A stretch of 64,000 nt of DNA from the NCBI GenBank assembly GCA_041521345.1, contig JBGOHB010000020.1. One strand, given 5' to 3'. This DNA comes from Virgibacillus_N oceani_A. GTDB taxonomy: Bacteria > Bacillota > Bacilli > Bacillales > Amphibacillaceae. Shown here one piece after another: positions 44,585 through 53,450 of the stretch. The notes below the pieces were generated by a model. The model saw nothing but the letters and a program-made list of their open reading frames with translations, made no database searches and was not told where the DNA came from. The first letter of the stretch is position 1. Every line of letters begins with the position of its first letter. Position numbers and translations under genes: made by a program.

Positions 44585-46057
44585 TTATTGGCTATTGGTG
44601 ATACTGGCGGCAAGTTGTTTGAATTCTTTAAATTCTTTTCCATCCAATAGATCATTGATGAGATTTCCTTGTGCTTCGAGAAAATAATCACCAATCCATT
44701 TATCTGTCGGTTCATCGAATTCATCATAATTTCCCGGTTTTGGTGTGAATTCACCAAAAATCAGGCCATCCTGTGACCTTAGAAAGTCAATCCTTATAAA
44801 CGGTGCAGGAATGTTTAAACTTATAGAAGATGCAAGGTCTATTTCTGATTGGGTTACCCCTTTTCCTTTGAATAAATCTTCATCATATTTCCCTGTTCGG
44901 ACTCTTTCGCCAGTAACCGTCCACCAGCAATAACTCGGTTTTGGAACGCGATTAATTTCCAATATCAAGCCAACTTTACCATAAAAGCAATAAAATTTAA
45001 TATCACTAGCAGGCGTTTTCTCCTGTTCATTTTCTAAAATGAGCTTTTCCATAGACCATTTATTGTGACTGACCCAGCCCATGAATACATCCTTTTTCAT
45101 GTTCGTTAGTAAATCATTCCAGTTGTTTAAGTGCTGGGACCTTTTAATATCTATTATATCATTAGTACTATATACAAGGTATACTCCCCGGCCACCTGCT
45201 CCATCAACCGGTTTGATCACAATTCCACTTTTTTGGGGGATTTCTTCTAGCCGATAAGTTTCATCTGAGATTACAGGTGTTTTAACATCAAGCTGTTTCA
45301 TGAATTGATAGGCAAATTTTTTATCATCCAGAAGCCATTCCGGCAAAGGCTCGACTAGTTGTTTTTGTCGCACACGCATATTAAGACTCCCACGAAAAGA
45401 AGCAGCCTGTCTTAATGGCATTGGATTGTCTGTCAATCCGGCACGGATCATAAACTCTGGAATCTCTTCTATTTTCATGCCTTTACTTGCCTGAGAATAA
45501 ACCATGTTTTTGTAGTCGTCTTTTTCATTCATATAAACACGTGTAGCAAAGCTTAAAGCATTTCTATAGTTGGTATCATGTTGTTTTTTATGCTTTACTG
45601 TTTCTTTTATAAATTCCAGAATCTCGCCACTGACTTTTTTCTCATTTGCCATATTTAACAGTTGTCCGCTATTAAGTTTGCGATCATCCAACATCAATTC
45701 ATTTATACGTTTTTTGGTTAGATACAGTTCTTTTTCAGTTTGCTCAAGTTTTTCTTCAAGTTCTTTTACGTATTGAGACTGTTCTGCTTTTCTTTTTTGA
45801 CCAGTTGATCTTACAAATAAATCATTCATTTTCCTTAGTGGCTTAGAATATTTCCATGTATTGCTTTTTTCTATGTTATTTATTTCTTTTTTATTTGATT
45901 TAATATCCTGTTCTGCTTTTAAAATTGCAGCTTCTTTTTTAATTCCTTCTTTTAGTAGTTCCTCTTCCGTTTGAATATAATTTGAGTTTTCGTTTTGTTC
46001 ATGAAGGCCAGGACTATCATTTGTTTTTTTAATAGAGATCCTCCCCTTTATCGTCAT
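44585..46057 (-). CDS. TupA-like ATP-grasp protein with N-terminal coiled coil
   Basis: TupA is needed for teichuronopeptide synthesis in alkaliphilic Bacillus halodurans. Here residues about 25-65 form a coiled coil followed by SNTWKYSKPLRKM, the element that ends the neighbouring ATP-grasp proteins. A second coiled coil to about residue 120 precedes the ATP-grasp (GIVIKPVDGAGGRGVYLVY, SDIKFYCFYGKVGLILE, FIRIDFL, LIFGEFTPKPGNYDEF). The start is odd: the ATG at 46057 lies inside the previous gene without a ribosome site, whereas AAAGGGGAGG sits six bases before an in-frame ATT at 46033, a rare start codon. Like the CapA fusion it probably forms an amide bond on the same polymer. Confidence 0.8.
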   Translation of the reverse strand: MTIKGRISIKKTNDSPGLHEQNENSNYIQTEEELLKEGIKKEAAILKAEQDIKSNKKEINNIEKSNTWKYSKPLRKMNDLFVRSTGQKRKAEQSQYVKELEEKLEQTEKELYLTKKRINELMLDDRKLNSGQLLNMANEKKVSGEILEFIKETVKHKKQHDTNYRNALSFATRVYMNEKDDYKNMVYSQASKGMKIEEIPEFMIRAGLTDNPMPLRQAASFRGSLNMRVRQKQLVEPLPEWLLDDKKFAYQFMKQLDVKTPVISDETYRLEEIPQKSGIVIKPVDGAGGRGVYLVYSTNDIIDIKRSQHLNNWNDLLTNMKKDVFMGWVSHNKWSMEKLILENEQEKTPASDIKFYCFYGKVGLILEINRVPKPSYCWWTVTGERVRTGKYDEDLFKGKGVTQSEIDLASSISLNIPAPFIRIDFLRSQDGLIFGEFTPKPGNYDEFDEPTDKWIGDYFLEAQGNLINDLLDGKEFKEFKQLAASITNSQ

Positions 46058-48194
46058 ATAGGTACGGATTCTTGTCCATTGTCCAACGCTCCAGGTAAGA
46101 GCTGTAATTTTCCATATTCTTATTTATCTCATCCCATGGTATGGTAGAAAGATTAATATACTTTACATTATAGAGCTTGTTTCGGCTTAATTTCTCCCTG
46201 ATTTTCTCATCTGCCGGGTACCAAGTTCCTTTTCTGTCAAAATAATGTGCAACATGTGTTGAAAAAACTCTCATAAAATAAATTGGATCAGGCAATTCAT
46301 CAATTACTACCCGCACATTTGCCGCTTCTACTTCAGGTATATATTTTTGTTTTTCCTGTAATACCCCAGCGTTTTTTATCATCAGATTCTCGCAAACAAT
46401 TTTTTCTCCATATACAAGCATTTGAACTGCATCTCCATTAACCTGATTCCTTATTAGCTCATTAATTTCCTTTGGCATCTTAAGGTCATAATATGCCATT
46501 TGGATAAGGCCAGTACGAAGCCCGAGCTGTTTATGCATCTTTATTTCTTCTATCGTAGACTGAAGTTTGTGCTCAGGCAGCCTGAAATCACCGGCAATCA
46601 CTATATCAAATTGTCTAAATCCTGCCTGCTTTTTTTCTCTTTCGGGCCACATTGGCTCCGGTACCGGATAGGCTCTTTCTTTTTGCGGGTGTGGATAAAT
46701 TAAGGTGTTTGTATTTTTATGGTGATGGCGATGTACCTCTGCATATTCCTTTCTTGCACCCATGAGAAATCCATTATAACCGAATGCTGAACTGCCTGTC
46801 AGTGAGCTGGGCGACTGTCTCGGAAATGAAAGCGGGCCTGTTTTCAGGTCAACGATTCTTTCTTTTCCAAAGGTGATTCCTATCCGCTTGATAAATTCAC
46901 TGTCTGCAGCGAAACGAACTTCATCCCAAAAGCCAATCTCCTCTATTACAGGCACTCTTCTGAACATAAGGGATGACATATTGGTAAAAATATAATGGCC
47001 GGGTGTCCCTCTTCGGTATAATGTAAGATCCTCTGTCATGCGCGCTTGCTCTGACGTGTTTGCTATCAGATTCGGGTTATCTATTAAGTGTTTCGCCTGT
47101 GTTTCTATTTTTACTGGATGTGACCAGTCATCTGAATCATTGATGGTTACAAAATCACCTGTTGCTTCTTTTAAAGCGATGTTTCTTGCAACATAGGGTC
47201 CGCTGTTTTTCGGCGTCGAAAGCAGTTTTATTCTTTCATCTTTTTCAGCATAGGCCTCGATTACTTCTCTTGTCTCGTCTGGGCTGCAGTCATCCACGAT
47301 TATGAGCTCGATATTCTGCCAAGTTTGCATTAAAATTGAATCCATTGCTGTTTTTATTCCGTTTTCGGCGTTGTAGGCAGGAATGATTACTGTAACTTTT
47401 GGTCCGTTTTCTATTTTGTAATTAGGGATAGAGGTTAATCTGTCGTAAACTGTCTCTGTATCCTTTTGAGACATTGTGAGGGGAGTAACCCCATAAACAT
47501 CCAATGCTTTATTTATCCACGCTAACCGTTTTTCCAGTGTTTCTTCTACACCAGCTGCAGCAAGGTATAAGTCAGGATGGTCCTGGAATGTAAGTACCTG
47601 CTGCATGAAAGCTTGTCCTTCTACATTCCTTTGTAGTATGGCCAAACATTCCGCTTTCATAATGGCTCCCCTTCTTAATCGAACCGGATCGTCTTCATCC
47701 TTCATCGCCTCAGAAATATAATTAAGTGCCCGCGCTGCACCTGGCTTGGTATATTTACTTGCATACAGGAGGGTCAGTTCCCAGGCAATAGCCTGTTTTA
47801 TATACTTGCTGTCTGTTCCTTTATATAAGTTTTCCAGGTCATCTAAAGCTTTCTCTTCAAATCCGAGATTATATAGATGGTATTTATATTTTTTCAATTG
47901 ATTGGCAGCACTTTTTCGTTTATATTCTTCGCTGTACAGCTGTTTTCTGTTTCGTCTGCCGAGTGCATAGGCTGCCGTTGACCTTAAAAATTTCTTCACC
48001 TTTTTAGGCGACTGAACCAGTTTCCAGGTTTGGCTGTCTGTTACGGCCTGAAATTCTCGTTTCAACTTCTGAAGCCGCTGTTCTGCTTGCTGCTTTTCAA
48101 TTTGCTTTTCTGCAAGCACTTGTTCCAGTTCCTTTAGTTCCGCCTCTAATTCAGCAGTCCGCTCTGTTTTCTGATCGTCCTTCCTATTTTTCAT
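46029..48194 (-). CDS. Large family-2 glycosyltransferase with N-terminal coiled coil and helical repeats
   Basis: This 721-residue protein opens with a coiled coil (about residues 10-55) and the element SQTWKLVQSPKKV. It continues with TPR-like helices (ALDDLENLYKG, AARALNYISEA) to about residue 240. A GT2 domain follows: KVTVIIPAYNAENGIKTAMD, IELIIVDDCSPDET, GPYVARNIALKEATGDFV and TINDSDDWSHPVK, where the DSD carries the nucleotide-sugar metal site. The last 200 residues (FRQFDIVIAGDFRLPEH...TWYPADEKIREKL) form a separate alpha/beta domain. It is paralogous to the next upstream gene, whose end it overlaps by 11 bp. Sugar and linkage are unknown. Confidence 0.85.
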   Translation of the reverse strand: MKNRKDDQKTERTAELEAELKELEQVLAEKQIEKQQAEQRLQKLKREFQAVTDSQTWKLVQSPKKVKKFLRSTAAYALGRRNRKQLYSEEYKRKSAANQLKKYKYHLYNLGFEEKALDDLENLYKGTDSKYIKQAIAWELTLLYASKYTKPGAARALNYISEAMKDEDDPVRLRRGAIMKAECLAILQRNVEGQAFMQQVLTFQDHPDLYLAAAGVEETLEKRLAWINKALDVYGVTPLTMSQKDTETVYDRLTSIPNYKIENGPKVTVIIPAYNAENGIKTAMDSILMQTWQNIELIIVDDCSPDETREVIEAYAEKDERIKLLSTPKNSGPYVARNIALKEATGDFVTINDSDDWSHPVKIETQAKHLIDNPNLIANTSEQARMTEDLTLYRRGTPGHYIFTNMSSLMFRRVPVIEEIGFWDEVRFAADSEFIKRIGITFGKERIVDLKTGPLSFPRQSPSSLTGSSAFGYNGFLMGARKEYAEVHRHHHKNTNTLIYPHPQKERAYPVPEPMWPEREKKQAGFRQFDIVIAGDFRLPEHKLQSTIEEIKMHKQLGLRTGLIQMAYYDLKMPKEINELIRNQVNGDAVQMLVYGEKIVCENLMIKNAGVLQEKQKYIPEVEAANVRVVIDELPDPIYFMRVFSTHVAHYFDRKGTWYPADEKIREKLSRNKLYNVKYINLSTIPWDEINKNMENYSSYLERWTMDKNPYLYDDKGEDLY

Positions 48195-50121
48195 AAATCA
48201 TCTGCTCCCAGTTTTCTTTTGCTATTCTGTCTTTTTCTCCAGGATATCGGTGGTGAAAAGATTCTCTGACTGCTGCATCTATCGGATACCACACTCCGGC
48301 ATTTCCAAAATAGCTCTGCAGCTGCTGCTCGTAATGTTTGATAAGTTGGTTTGGAGTTTCAGCCATCACAATAGAAACCTGATCCGCATTGATTTCTGGT
48401 ATATATTTTTGTTTTTCTTCTAAAACGAGCGGGTTGATTATCATTAACTGCGGGGTCTTCACCTTCTCCCCATAGACGACCATTTGTACATTTTGCCCGT
48501 CTATCATTTCACGGATTTCCGGCTGGATTTCATTATTTAAGTTTAAATGATAATAATACATTTGCACGAGACCTATTTGTTTTCCGAAAGTCCGTTGTTT
48601 TTCTATTTCCTTTTTAACTATGTCATTTGATTGTTTCAACCGGAAATCTGAGGCGATCATGACATCAAATTCGCGAAATCCTGACAGTTTCTCTTCCCGC
48701 TTCGGCCACATTGGCTCAGGTACCGGAAATGGTCTTGTTTCCTGCGGGTACGAGTAATACAGGGAGTCTGCATTTTTATGATGAAATTCCAGGCTTTCTA
48801 CATATTCTTTTCGTACTCCCATAAAAAATCCGTTGTAGCCAAATGCGGAGCTACCTGTCAGGGAGGCTACAGACTGTCTTGGCAGAGATAAAGGACCTGT
48901 TTCCAAGTCGACATAGTTTGCTTTTCCGAAAACTTTAATAAGACGGCGTTTAAATTCCCCGTCTGCAGCAAAGCGTACACTATCCCAGAACCCGATTTTT
49001 TCCATTACCGGTTTGCGTCTGAACATGATTGAGGACATGTTGGGAAAAATATATTTCCCCGGTGTTCCCCGGCGATATAATTGCAGATCCTCTGTTAATC
49101 TGGCGTGCTCGGAAGTGTTGGCAATCACATTTTCATTGTTCATGAGATGATTTACTTGTATTTCAATCTTTTCCATATGCGACCAGTCATCTGCGTCATT
49201 AATCGTGATGAATTCTCCTGCTGCTTGCTCCAGTGCAATATTTCTTGCTACATACGGTCCGCTGTTCACTGGGGTGGAGAGCAGCTTCACCCGGTTATCT
49301 TTTTTAGCATAATCACTTATTACTGCTGCAGTATTATCTGGGCTGCAGTCATCGACAACGAGTAGTTCCAGGTTCTGCCACGTTTGTGCCAGGATCGATT
49401 CAATCGCTGTTCCAATGCCTGACTCTGCATTATAAGCCGGAAAAATAACGGAAACCTTTGGCCCGTCTTCTATCTTTTTATCTGATGGTTCATTTTTGAT
49501 ATCATCATAAATTGGGTTTTCCTTAGAATCAAATGTAATCGGCTGCAAATGATATACACTCATCGCTTTATTGATCCATCTGACGCGTTCCGGGATGGAA
49601 GCCTCCAGGTTTGCCAGCCCCAAATATAAATCCGGATGTGTCTGTGTCTCCAGCGTTTCCCGGATAACCTGCTTTCCTTTCTCTACTTCGTTAATTCTCT
49701 CGTAACATTCCGCTTTTATAATAGCAGCTCTTCTTAATTGATCCGTATCCTGCTCCCCGTCTAACGCTGCAGGTATAAAAGTTAGCGCCTGTTCGGCACC
49801 AGCTTCGGTATACATATTGGCGTACCACAAAACGAGCTCCCATGCTGCGAGCCGTTTTAAGTGCTTATCTTTTATTTCATGATGAAAAGACTTCAAGTCT
49901 TCCAAAGCTTTTTCTGTAAATCCCAGGTTGTAAAGATGGTGTTTGATTTGGTTCAATTTTTGTCTTTGTGCTTGTTTTTTTCCGCCGATCAGCCGTTTTA
50001 TTTTTGCTTTTTGTTCATCTGACAGCTTATCTGTGAGTTTTTTTCTTTGCTGTTCATTTAACAGGCTGTACAGAACCCAGTCAATCGGCGCTGTTATTAT
50101 TTTTTTTAGTAATTGAATCAT
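48184..50121 (-). CDS. Large family-2 glycosyltransferase with helical N-terminus
   Basis: At 645 residues this is the paralogue of the protein at 46029, lacking its N-terminal coiled coil and SxxWK element; it starts MIQLLKKIITAPIDWVL. The helical segment (KALEDLKSFHH...GAEQALTFIPAAL) is followed by the GT2 domain: KVSVIFPAYNAESGIGTAIE, LELLVVDDCSPDNT, GPYVARNIALEQAAGEF and TINDADDWSHMEK, with DAD at the metal site. The same C-terminal domain (FREFDVMIASDFRLKQ...GVWYPIDAAVRESF) ends it. GGAAGG precedes the ATG. It lies 15 bp downstream of tagH, so the transferase pair is probably coupled to export. Confidence 0.86.
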   Translation of the reverse strand: MIQLLKKIITAPIDWVLYSLLNEQQRKKLTDKLSDEQKAKIKRLIGGKKQAQRQKLNQIKHHLYNLGFTEKALEDLKSFHHEIKDKHLKRLAAWELVLWYANMYTEAGAEQALTFIPAALDGEQDTDQLRRAAIIKAECYERINEVEKGKQVIRETLETQTHPDLYLGLANLEASIPERVRWINKAMSVYHLQPITFDSKENPIYDDIKNEPSDKKIEDGPKVSVIFPAYNAESGIGTAIESILAQTWQNLELLVVDDCSPDNTAAVISDYAKKDNRVKLLSTPVNSGPYVARNIALEQAAGEFITINDADDWSHMEKIEIQVNHLMNNENVIANTSEHARLTEDLQLYRRGTPGKYIFPNMSSIMFRRKPVMEKIGFWDSVRFAADGEFKRRLIKVFGKANYVDLETGPLSLPRQSVASLTGSSAFGYNGFFMGVRKEYVESLEFHHKNADSLYYSYPQETRPFPVPEPMWPKREEKLSGFREFDVMIASDFRLKQSNDIVKKEIEKQRTFGKQIGLVQMYYYHLNLNNEIQPEIREMIDGQNVQMVVYGEKVKTPQLMIINPLVLEEKQKYIPEINADQVSIVMAETPNQLIKHYEQQLQSYFGNAGVWYPIDAAVRESFHHRYPGEKDRIAKENWEQMIYEK

Positions 50122-50136
50122 AACCTTCCACCACCA

Positions 50137-51744
50137 TTATGCGTCAGCCTCTGACTTCTTTCCCTCAGGCTTTTTCCCTCTGTTTTTATTAACAGCTGTA
50201 TTTTTCATTACTTTTCTATTTCTTGGGTTTCTCACATTTTTAACAGGTTTAACTCCCTGTGATTCCCGGTACTTGGCAATCGCCTCTTCCGGTGTTCCAT
50301 CATAGCGGATCTGCCCTTTTTCCATCCAGATTGCACGGGTGCAGATCTGTTCCACAAAACTCATGCTGTGTGTCACGATAATAACCGCTTTTGCACGTTC
50401 CATCATTTCCTGAATTCGTTCACTTGCCTTTTGCTTGAACGCCATGTCGCCGGTGGATAAAGCTTCGTCAATAATAAAAATATCTGGTTTTAAGATGGCT
50501 GCAATACTAAATCCGAGACGCGCTTTCATGCCGCTGGAATAATCCTTGACAGGCTGGTGAATTTTTTTGCCGAGGCCGGAAAATTCTACGATCTCATCAT
50601 AATTTTTGTCAATCCGTTGCTTGGAAATCCCAAGGAGCATGGCATTTAAATATATATTATCTGTTCCGTTTAACTGTGCGTTAAAGCCGGTTCCGTAGCC
50701 GAGCAGGGATGAAGTCTCCCCGTTAAGCTCGATTTCTCCTTCATCCGGAGCTAAAATTTTCGTTAAAACTTTGCATAACGTACTTTTTCCAGCACCGTTA
50801 TGGCCGATAATCCCGACGACTTCCCGCTCCTTTATTTCAAAGCTGACATCTTTGAGCGCCCAAAATGTGCCTGTATTCAGTTTAAAGGAAACACCGACAT
50901 TGTCCGCTTTTACAATCGTGCTTTCTCCAACCTCCGTATCTGTCTTTTCCAACTGGAGGTTGCGATTGCGCCTCGGTGGTCGGGGTGGTACGGTTGCTTT
51001 ATAGTTTTCGATGACCGTTTTTGGGTCGCCGATTTCCCTTACCTTCCCTTGATCAAGCCACATAAGTCTGTCACAGTTGTTCTGGGCATAACGGAGGCTG
51101 TGAGTTACGATAATAACTATTTTTGCCTGTTTTACAAGTTCCTTCATCTTTTCCGCTGCTTTTCGGCTGAATTTGGCATCACCGGTGTTGAGTGCTTCGT
51201 CCAGGATGAGTATTTCCGGCTGCAGATGGGAGGCAACACTGAATCCGAGTCTTGCCTTCATCCCGCTGGAATAATACTTCATTGGCTGCTCGAAGAATTC
51301 ATTGAGATCGGAAAAATCGTGAATATCATTGATATAATGGGTGATCAAGTCTTTACTGATCCCGAGCATCATGCCATTTAAATAGACGTTCTCCCGGCCT
51401 GTCAATTCCTTATTAAAGCCCATGCCAAAGGAGAATAATGCCGTTACATTGCCGTCCACATCAATTTCCCCGCTATCTTCCTGTAAAATGCCGGAAATGA
51501 TCTTGGCTAGTGTGGTTTTTCCGGCACCATTAGAACCGATGATACCGAGAATTTCACCGTGGTGTCCTTCAAAATTGATGTCTGTCAGCGGCCAGACTTG
51601 TTTTTCTTCCTTTGACCGCTTGTCTCTTTTGAACATTTCAAAAACAAGGGATTTGTAATCATCCCGCTTTTTGGAATTAAAAGCAACACCTATTTTTTTT
51701 GCTTTAATGACATTTTTATTTCTATCCTCAGTTTTGGAACTCAT
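50137..51744 (-). CDS. tagH: Teichoic-acid-type exporter ATPase with two fused ATP-binding domains (TagH-like)
   Basis: TagH powers export of lipid-linked wall polymers through TagG. Usual TagH has one ATPase domain; this 535-residue protein has two in tandem. Domain 1 has GIIGSNGAGKTTLAKI, YYSSGMKARLGFSVA and ILILDEALNTGD. Domain 2 has GIIGHNGAGKSTLCKV, DYSSGMKARLGFSIA and IFIIDEALSTGD. Both sets look functional. A basic tail (NPRNRKVMKNTAVNK) replaces the C-terminal extension of some homologues. AGAGG lies before the ATG at 51744, 14 bp after tagG. A fused pair could give a pseudo-heterodimeric ATPase on a TagG dimer. Confidence 0.88.
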   Translation of the reverse strand: MSSKTEDRNKNVIKAKKIGVAFNSKKRDDYKSLVFEMFKRDKRSKEEKQVWPLTDINFEGHHGEILGIIGSNGAGKTTLAKIISGILQEDSGEIDVDGNVTALFSFGMGFNKELTGRENVYLNGMMLGISKDLITHYINDIHDFSDLNEFFEQPMKYYSSGMKARLGFSVASHLQPEILILDEALNTGDAKFSRKAAEKMKELVKQAKIVIIVTHSLRYAQNNCDRLMWLDQGKVREIGDPKTVIENYKATVPPRPPRRNRNLQLEKTDTEVGESTIVKADNVGVSFKLNTGTFWALKDVSFEIKEREVVGIIGHNGAGKSTLCKVLTKILAPDEGEIELNGETSSLLGYGTGFNAQLNGTDNIYLNAMLLGISKQRIDKNYDEIVEFSGLGKKIHQPVKDYSSGMKARLGFSIAAILKPDIFIIDEALSTGDMAFKQKASERIQEMMERAKAVIIVTHSMSFVEQICTRAIWMEKGQIRYDGTPEEAIAKYRESQGVKPVKNVRNPRNRKVMKNTAVNKNRGKKPEGKKSEADA

Positions 51745-51758
51745 GTGTAAAACCTCTT

Positions 51759-52544
51759 TTATAATGCTTTAATAATTTTATGTTCATTTTTGCTGTAGTA
51801 ATAAAGCATGAATACAATGACTGCTAATGAAGAAATGAATATAACGGTTAATGGCATAAAATCCGGTGATGTGCCATGCATTAAAATATTACGGTAATTT
51901 TCCACAATATGTGCTACCGGATTAATCGCGACCGCCCAGCCGTATTCCGGGGGCAGCCGTCCGCCTTCCCAAATAATCGGGGAAGCGTAGAAAAAGATTC
52001 TTGTTACATATGTCATGAGATTATCAATATCACGGACGAATACGGTAATATAGCCAAGTACTAGTCCGACTGCAAGTAAAAATGTGGTTTGGATAATAAC
52101 TAGCACCGGCAAGTAAAGTGCTTCCCAGCCAGGTATATAACCGTATACCAGTAAAAATATAGCTACAACCACAAGGCCAAATGCAAAATTAAATAACTGT
52201 GTTAATGTAAATGACAGCGGGAAGATCGATTTCGGCAAATAGACCTGATTAATAATCGAGCTATAGCGCATAATGGATTTTGCCGCTGAATTTACCGTAC
52301 TGCTGATACATCTCCATGCCACCAGTCCAATCACAAGGAATAATGCAAATGGATAGTCCCCTTGGCTGTCTCGTTGCAGAATAACAACTACTAAAGTGTA
52401 AAATACAAGTACGTTCAATAATGGATCCAAAAGCCACCAGAAATAGCCCAGAAAACTGTTTCGGTGTTCTGCTTTCAGTCCTGATTTTACCAAGTAGAAC
52501 AGTAAGTCTTTTCTTTTTATTATTTCCTGTATGTAAGATTTCAT
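51759..52544 (-). CDS. tagG: Teichoic-acid-type ABC exporter permease TagG
   Basis: This 261-residue ABC-2 permease translocates undecaprenyl-linked wall polymer. It has an N-terminal amphipathic stretch (SYIQEIIKRKDLLFYLVKSG), then HRNSFLGYFWWLLDPLLNVLVFYTLV, characteristic of TagG/KpsM-type exporters, and six membrane helices ending FMLYYYSKNEHKIIKAL. The motif ARSIM-like KSIMRYSSIINQVYLPKSIFPLS is also typical. The ribosome site before ATG 52544 is weak (GGCGGTG, far upstream). It is transcribed directly before tagH, the standard pair. Confidence 0.9.
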   Translation of the reverse strand: MKSYIQEIIKRKDLLFYLVKSGLKAEHRNSFLGYFWWLLDPLLNVLVFYTLVVVILQRDSQGDYPFALFLVIGLVAWRCISSTVNSAAKSIMRYSSIINQVYLPKSIFPLSFTLTQLFNFAFGLVVVAIFLLVYGYIPGWEALYLPVLVIIQTTFLLAVGLVLGYITVFVRDIDNLMTYVTRIFFYASPIIWEGGRLPPEYGWAVAINPVAHIVENYRNILMHGTSPDFMPLTVIFISSLAVIVFMLYYYSKNEHKIIKAL

Positions 52545-52638
52545 TTTATGGATGACACCGCCTAATTAACTTTGCGCATTTTTCCGGTTGATTGTGACGA
52601 AAAATGTCGAGTAATCTATAAACCCGACGCGCCGGCCG

Positions 52639-53448
52639 TTATGTTTCTTTTCGATCGGCCATTCTATATTTTATACTATTTTTCAATCCAATGACTGCAT
52701 AATGAACAAAATAATAGATGCTTTTCAGCAGATTTTGTTTTTCAATCTCCCTGTACACATACCACTGCCTTTTCGCAGCTTTCAGTTTATTGCTTGAAAT
52801 GGAATGATCGACACTCCGGTATTTGGCCAATACTTCTGGCAGCCCGTAAGCACGATAGCCCATTTTTGTAATCGTAAGCCAGTAAACATAATCCTGCCTT
52901 GTACGGATATCCACCATTTCCAGGGAACCAACTTTTTCTTTATCAATCATAACCGTTAAACAGCCAATCACGCAATGCTTCATTAGATCATGATAGCCAA
53001 CGGATTCGGGTGCTCTGGAAATCGCATTGCGAAGTGTTCCGTCTTCTTCCATCCGAATATATTTTGTAAAAGAAAAGGCAATGTTTTTCTCCTGCATGAA
53101 TTGCAGCTGTTTTCTGAGCTTTTCCGGATACCACAGATCATCACTATCAAGGAATGCAATGTATTTTCCGCTCGCATTTTTCATCGCCGTATTTCGGGCC
53201 ACGGCTGATCCGCTGTTTGTTTCCAGCTGAAACAGTTTGATCCGGCTGTCTTCTTTCTCATAGCTTTTTATATATTCGACTGTTTTATCCGTTGAAAAAT
53301 CATCGACAATGATCATTTCCCAGTTTGCGTAAGTTTGAGCTAATACGGATTCTATTGTTTCATGTATAAATTTTTCTGCATTGTATGCAGGTGTAATTAT
53401 TGATATTAAAGGGGTTTCCAGCTGTTCCAAGTTATCGGCCCCATTCAT
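52639..53448 (-). CDS. tuaG: Family-2 glycosyltransferase (TuaG-like)
   Basis: At 269 residues it closely resembles TuaG of the B. subtilis teichuronic acid operon as I remember that sequence. Shared features are SIITPAYNAEKFIHETIESV, NWEMIIVDDFSTD, SAVARNTAMKNASGKYI, FLDSDDLWYPEKL, VIGCLTVMIDKEKVG, IRTRQDYVYWLTI and SISSNKLKAAKRQW. It is cytoplasmic and uses a nucleotide sugar with the DSD metal site. It starts two bases after the previous gene's stop with little ribosome site, so translation is probably coupled. The similarity suggests a teichuronic-acid-type glycan; the sugar transferred is not certain. Confidence 0.8.
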   Translation of the reverse strand: MNGADNLEQLETPLISIITPAYNAEKFIHETIESVLAQTYANWEMIIVDDFSTDKTVEYIKSYEKEDSRIKLFQLETNSGSAVARNTAMKNASGKYIAFLDSDDLWYPEKLRKQLQFMQEKNIAFSFTKYIRMEEDGTLRNAISRAPESVGYHDLMKHCVIGCLTVMIDKEKVGSLEMVDIRTRQDYVYWLTITKMGYRAYGLPEVLAKYRSVDHSISSNKLKAAKRQWYVYREIEKQNLLKSIYYFVHYAVIGLKNSIKYRMADRKET

Positions 53449-53450
53449 TT

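Noticed and set aside
50800..51381. 193-codon plus-strand frame opposite tagH
   Set aside because: It is antisense to a well-supported ABC ATPase and has no independent evidence.
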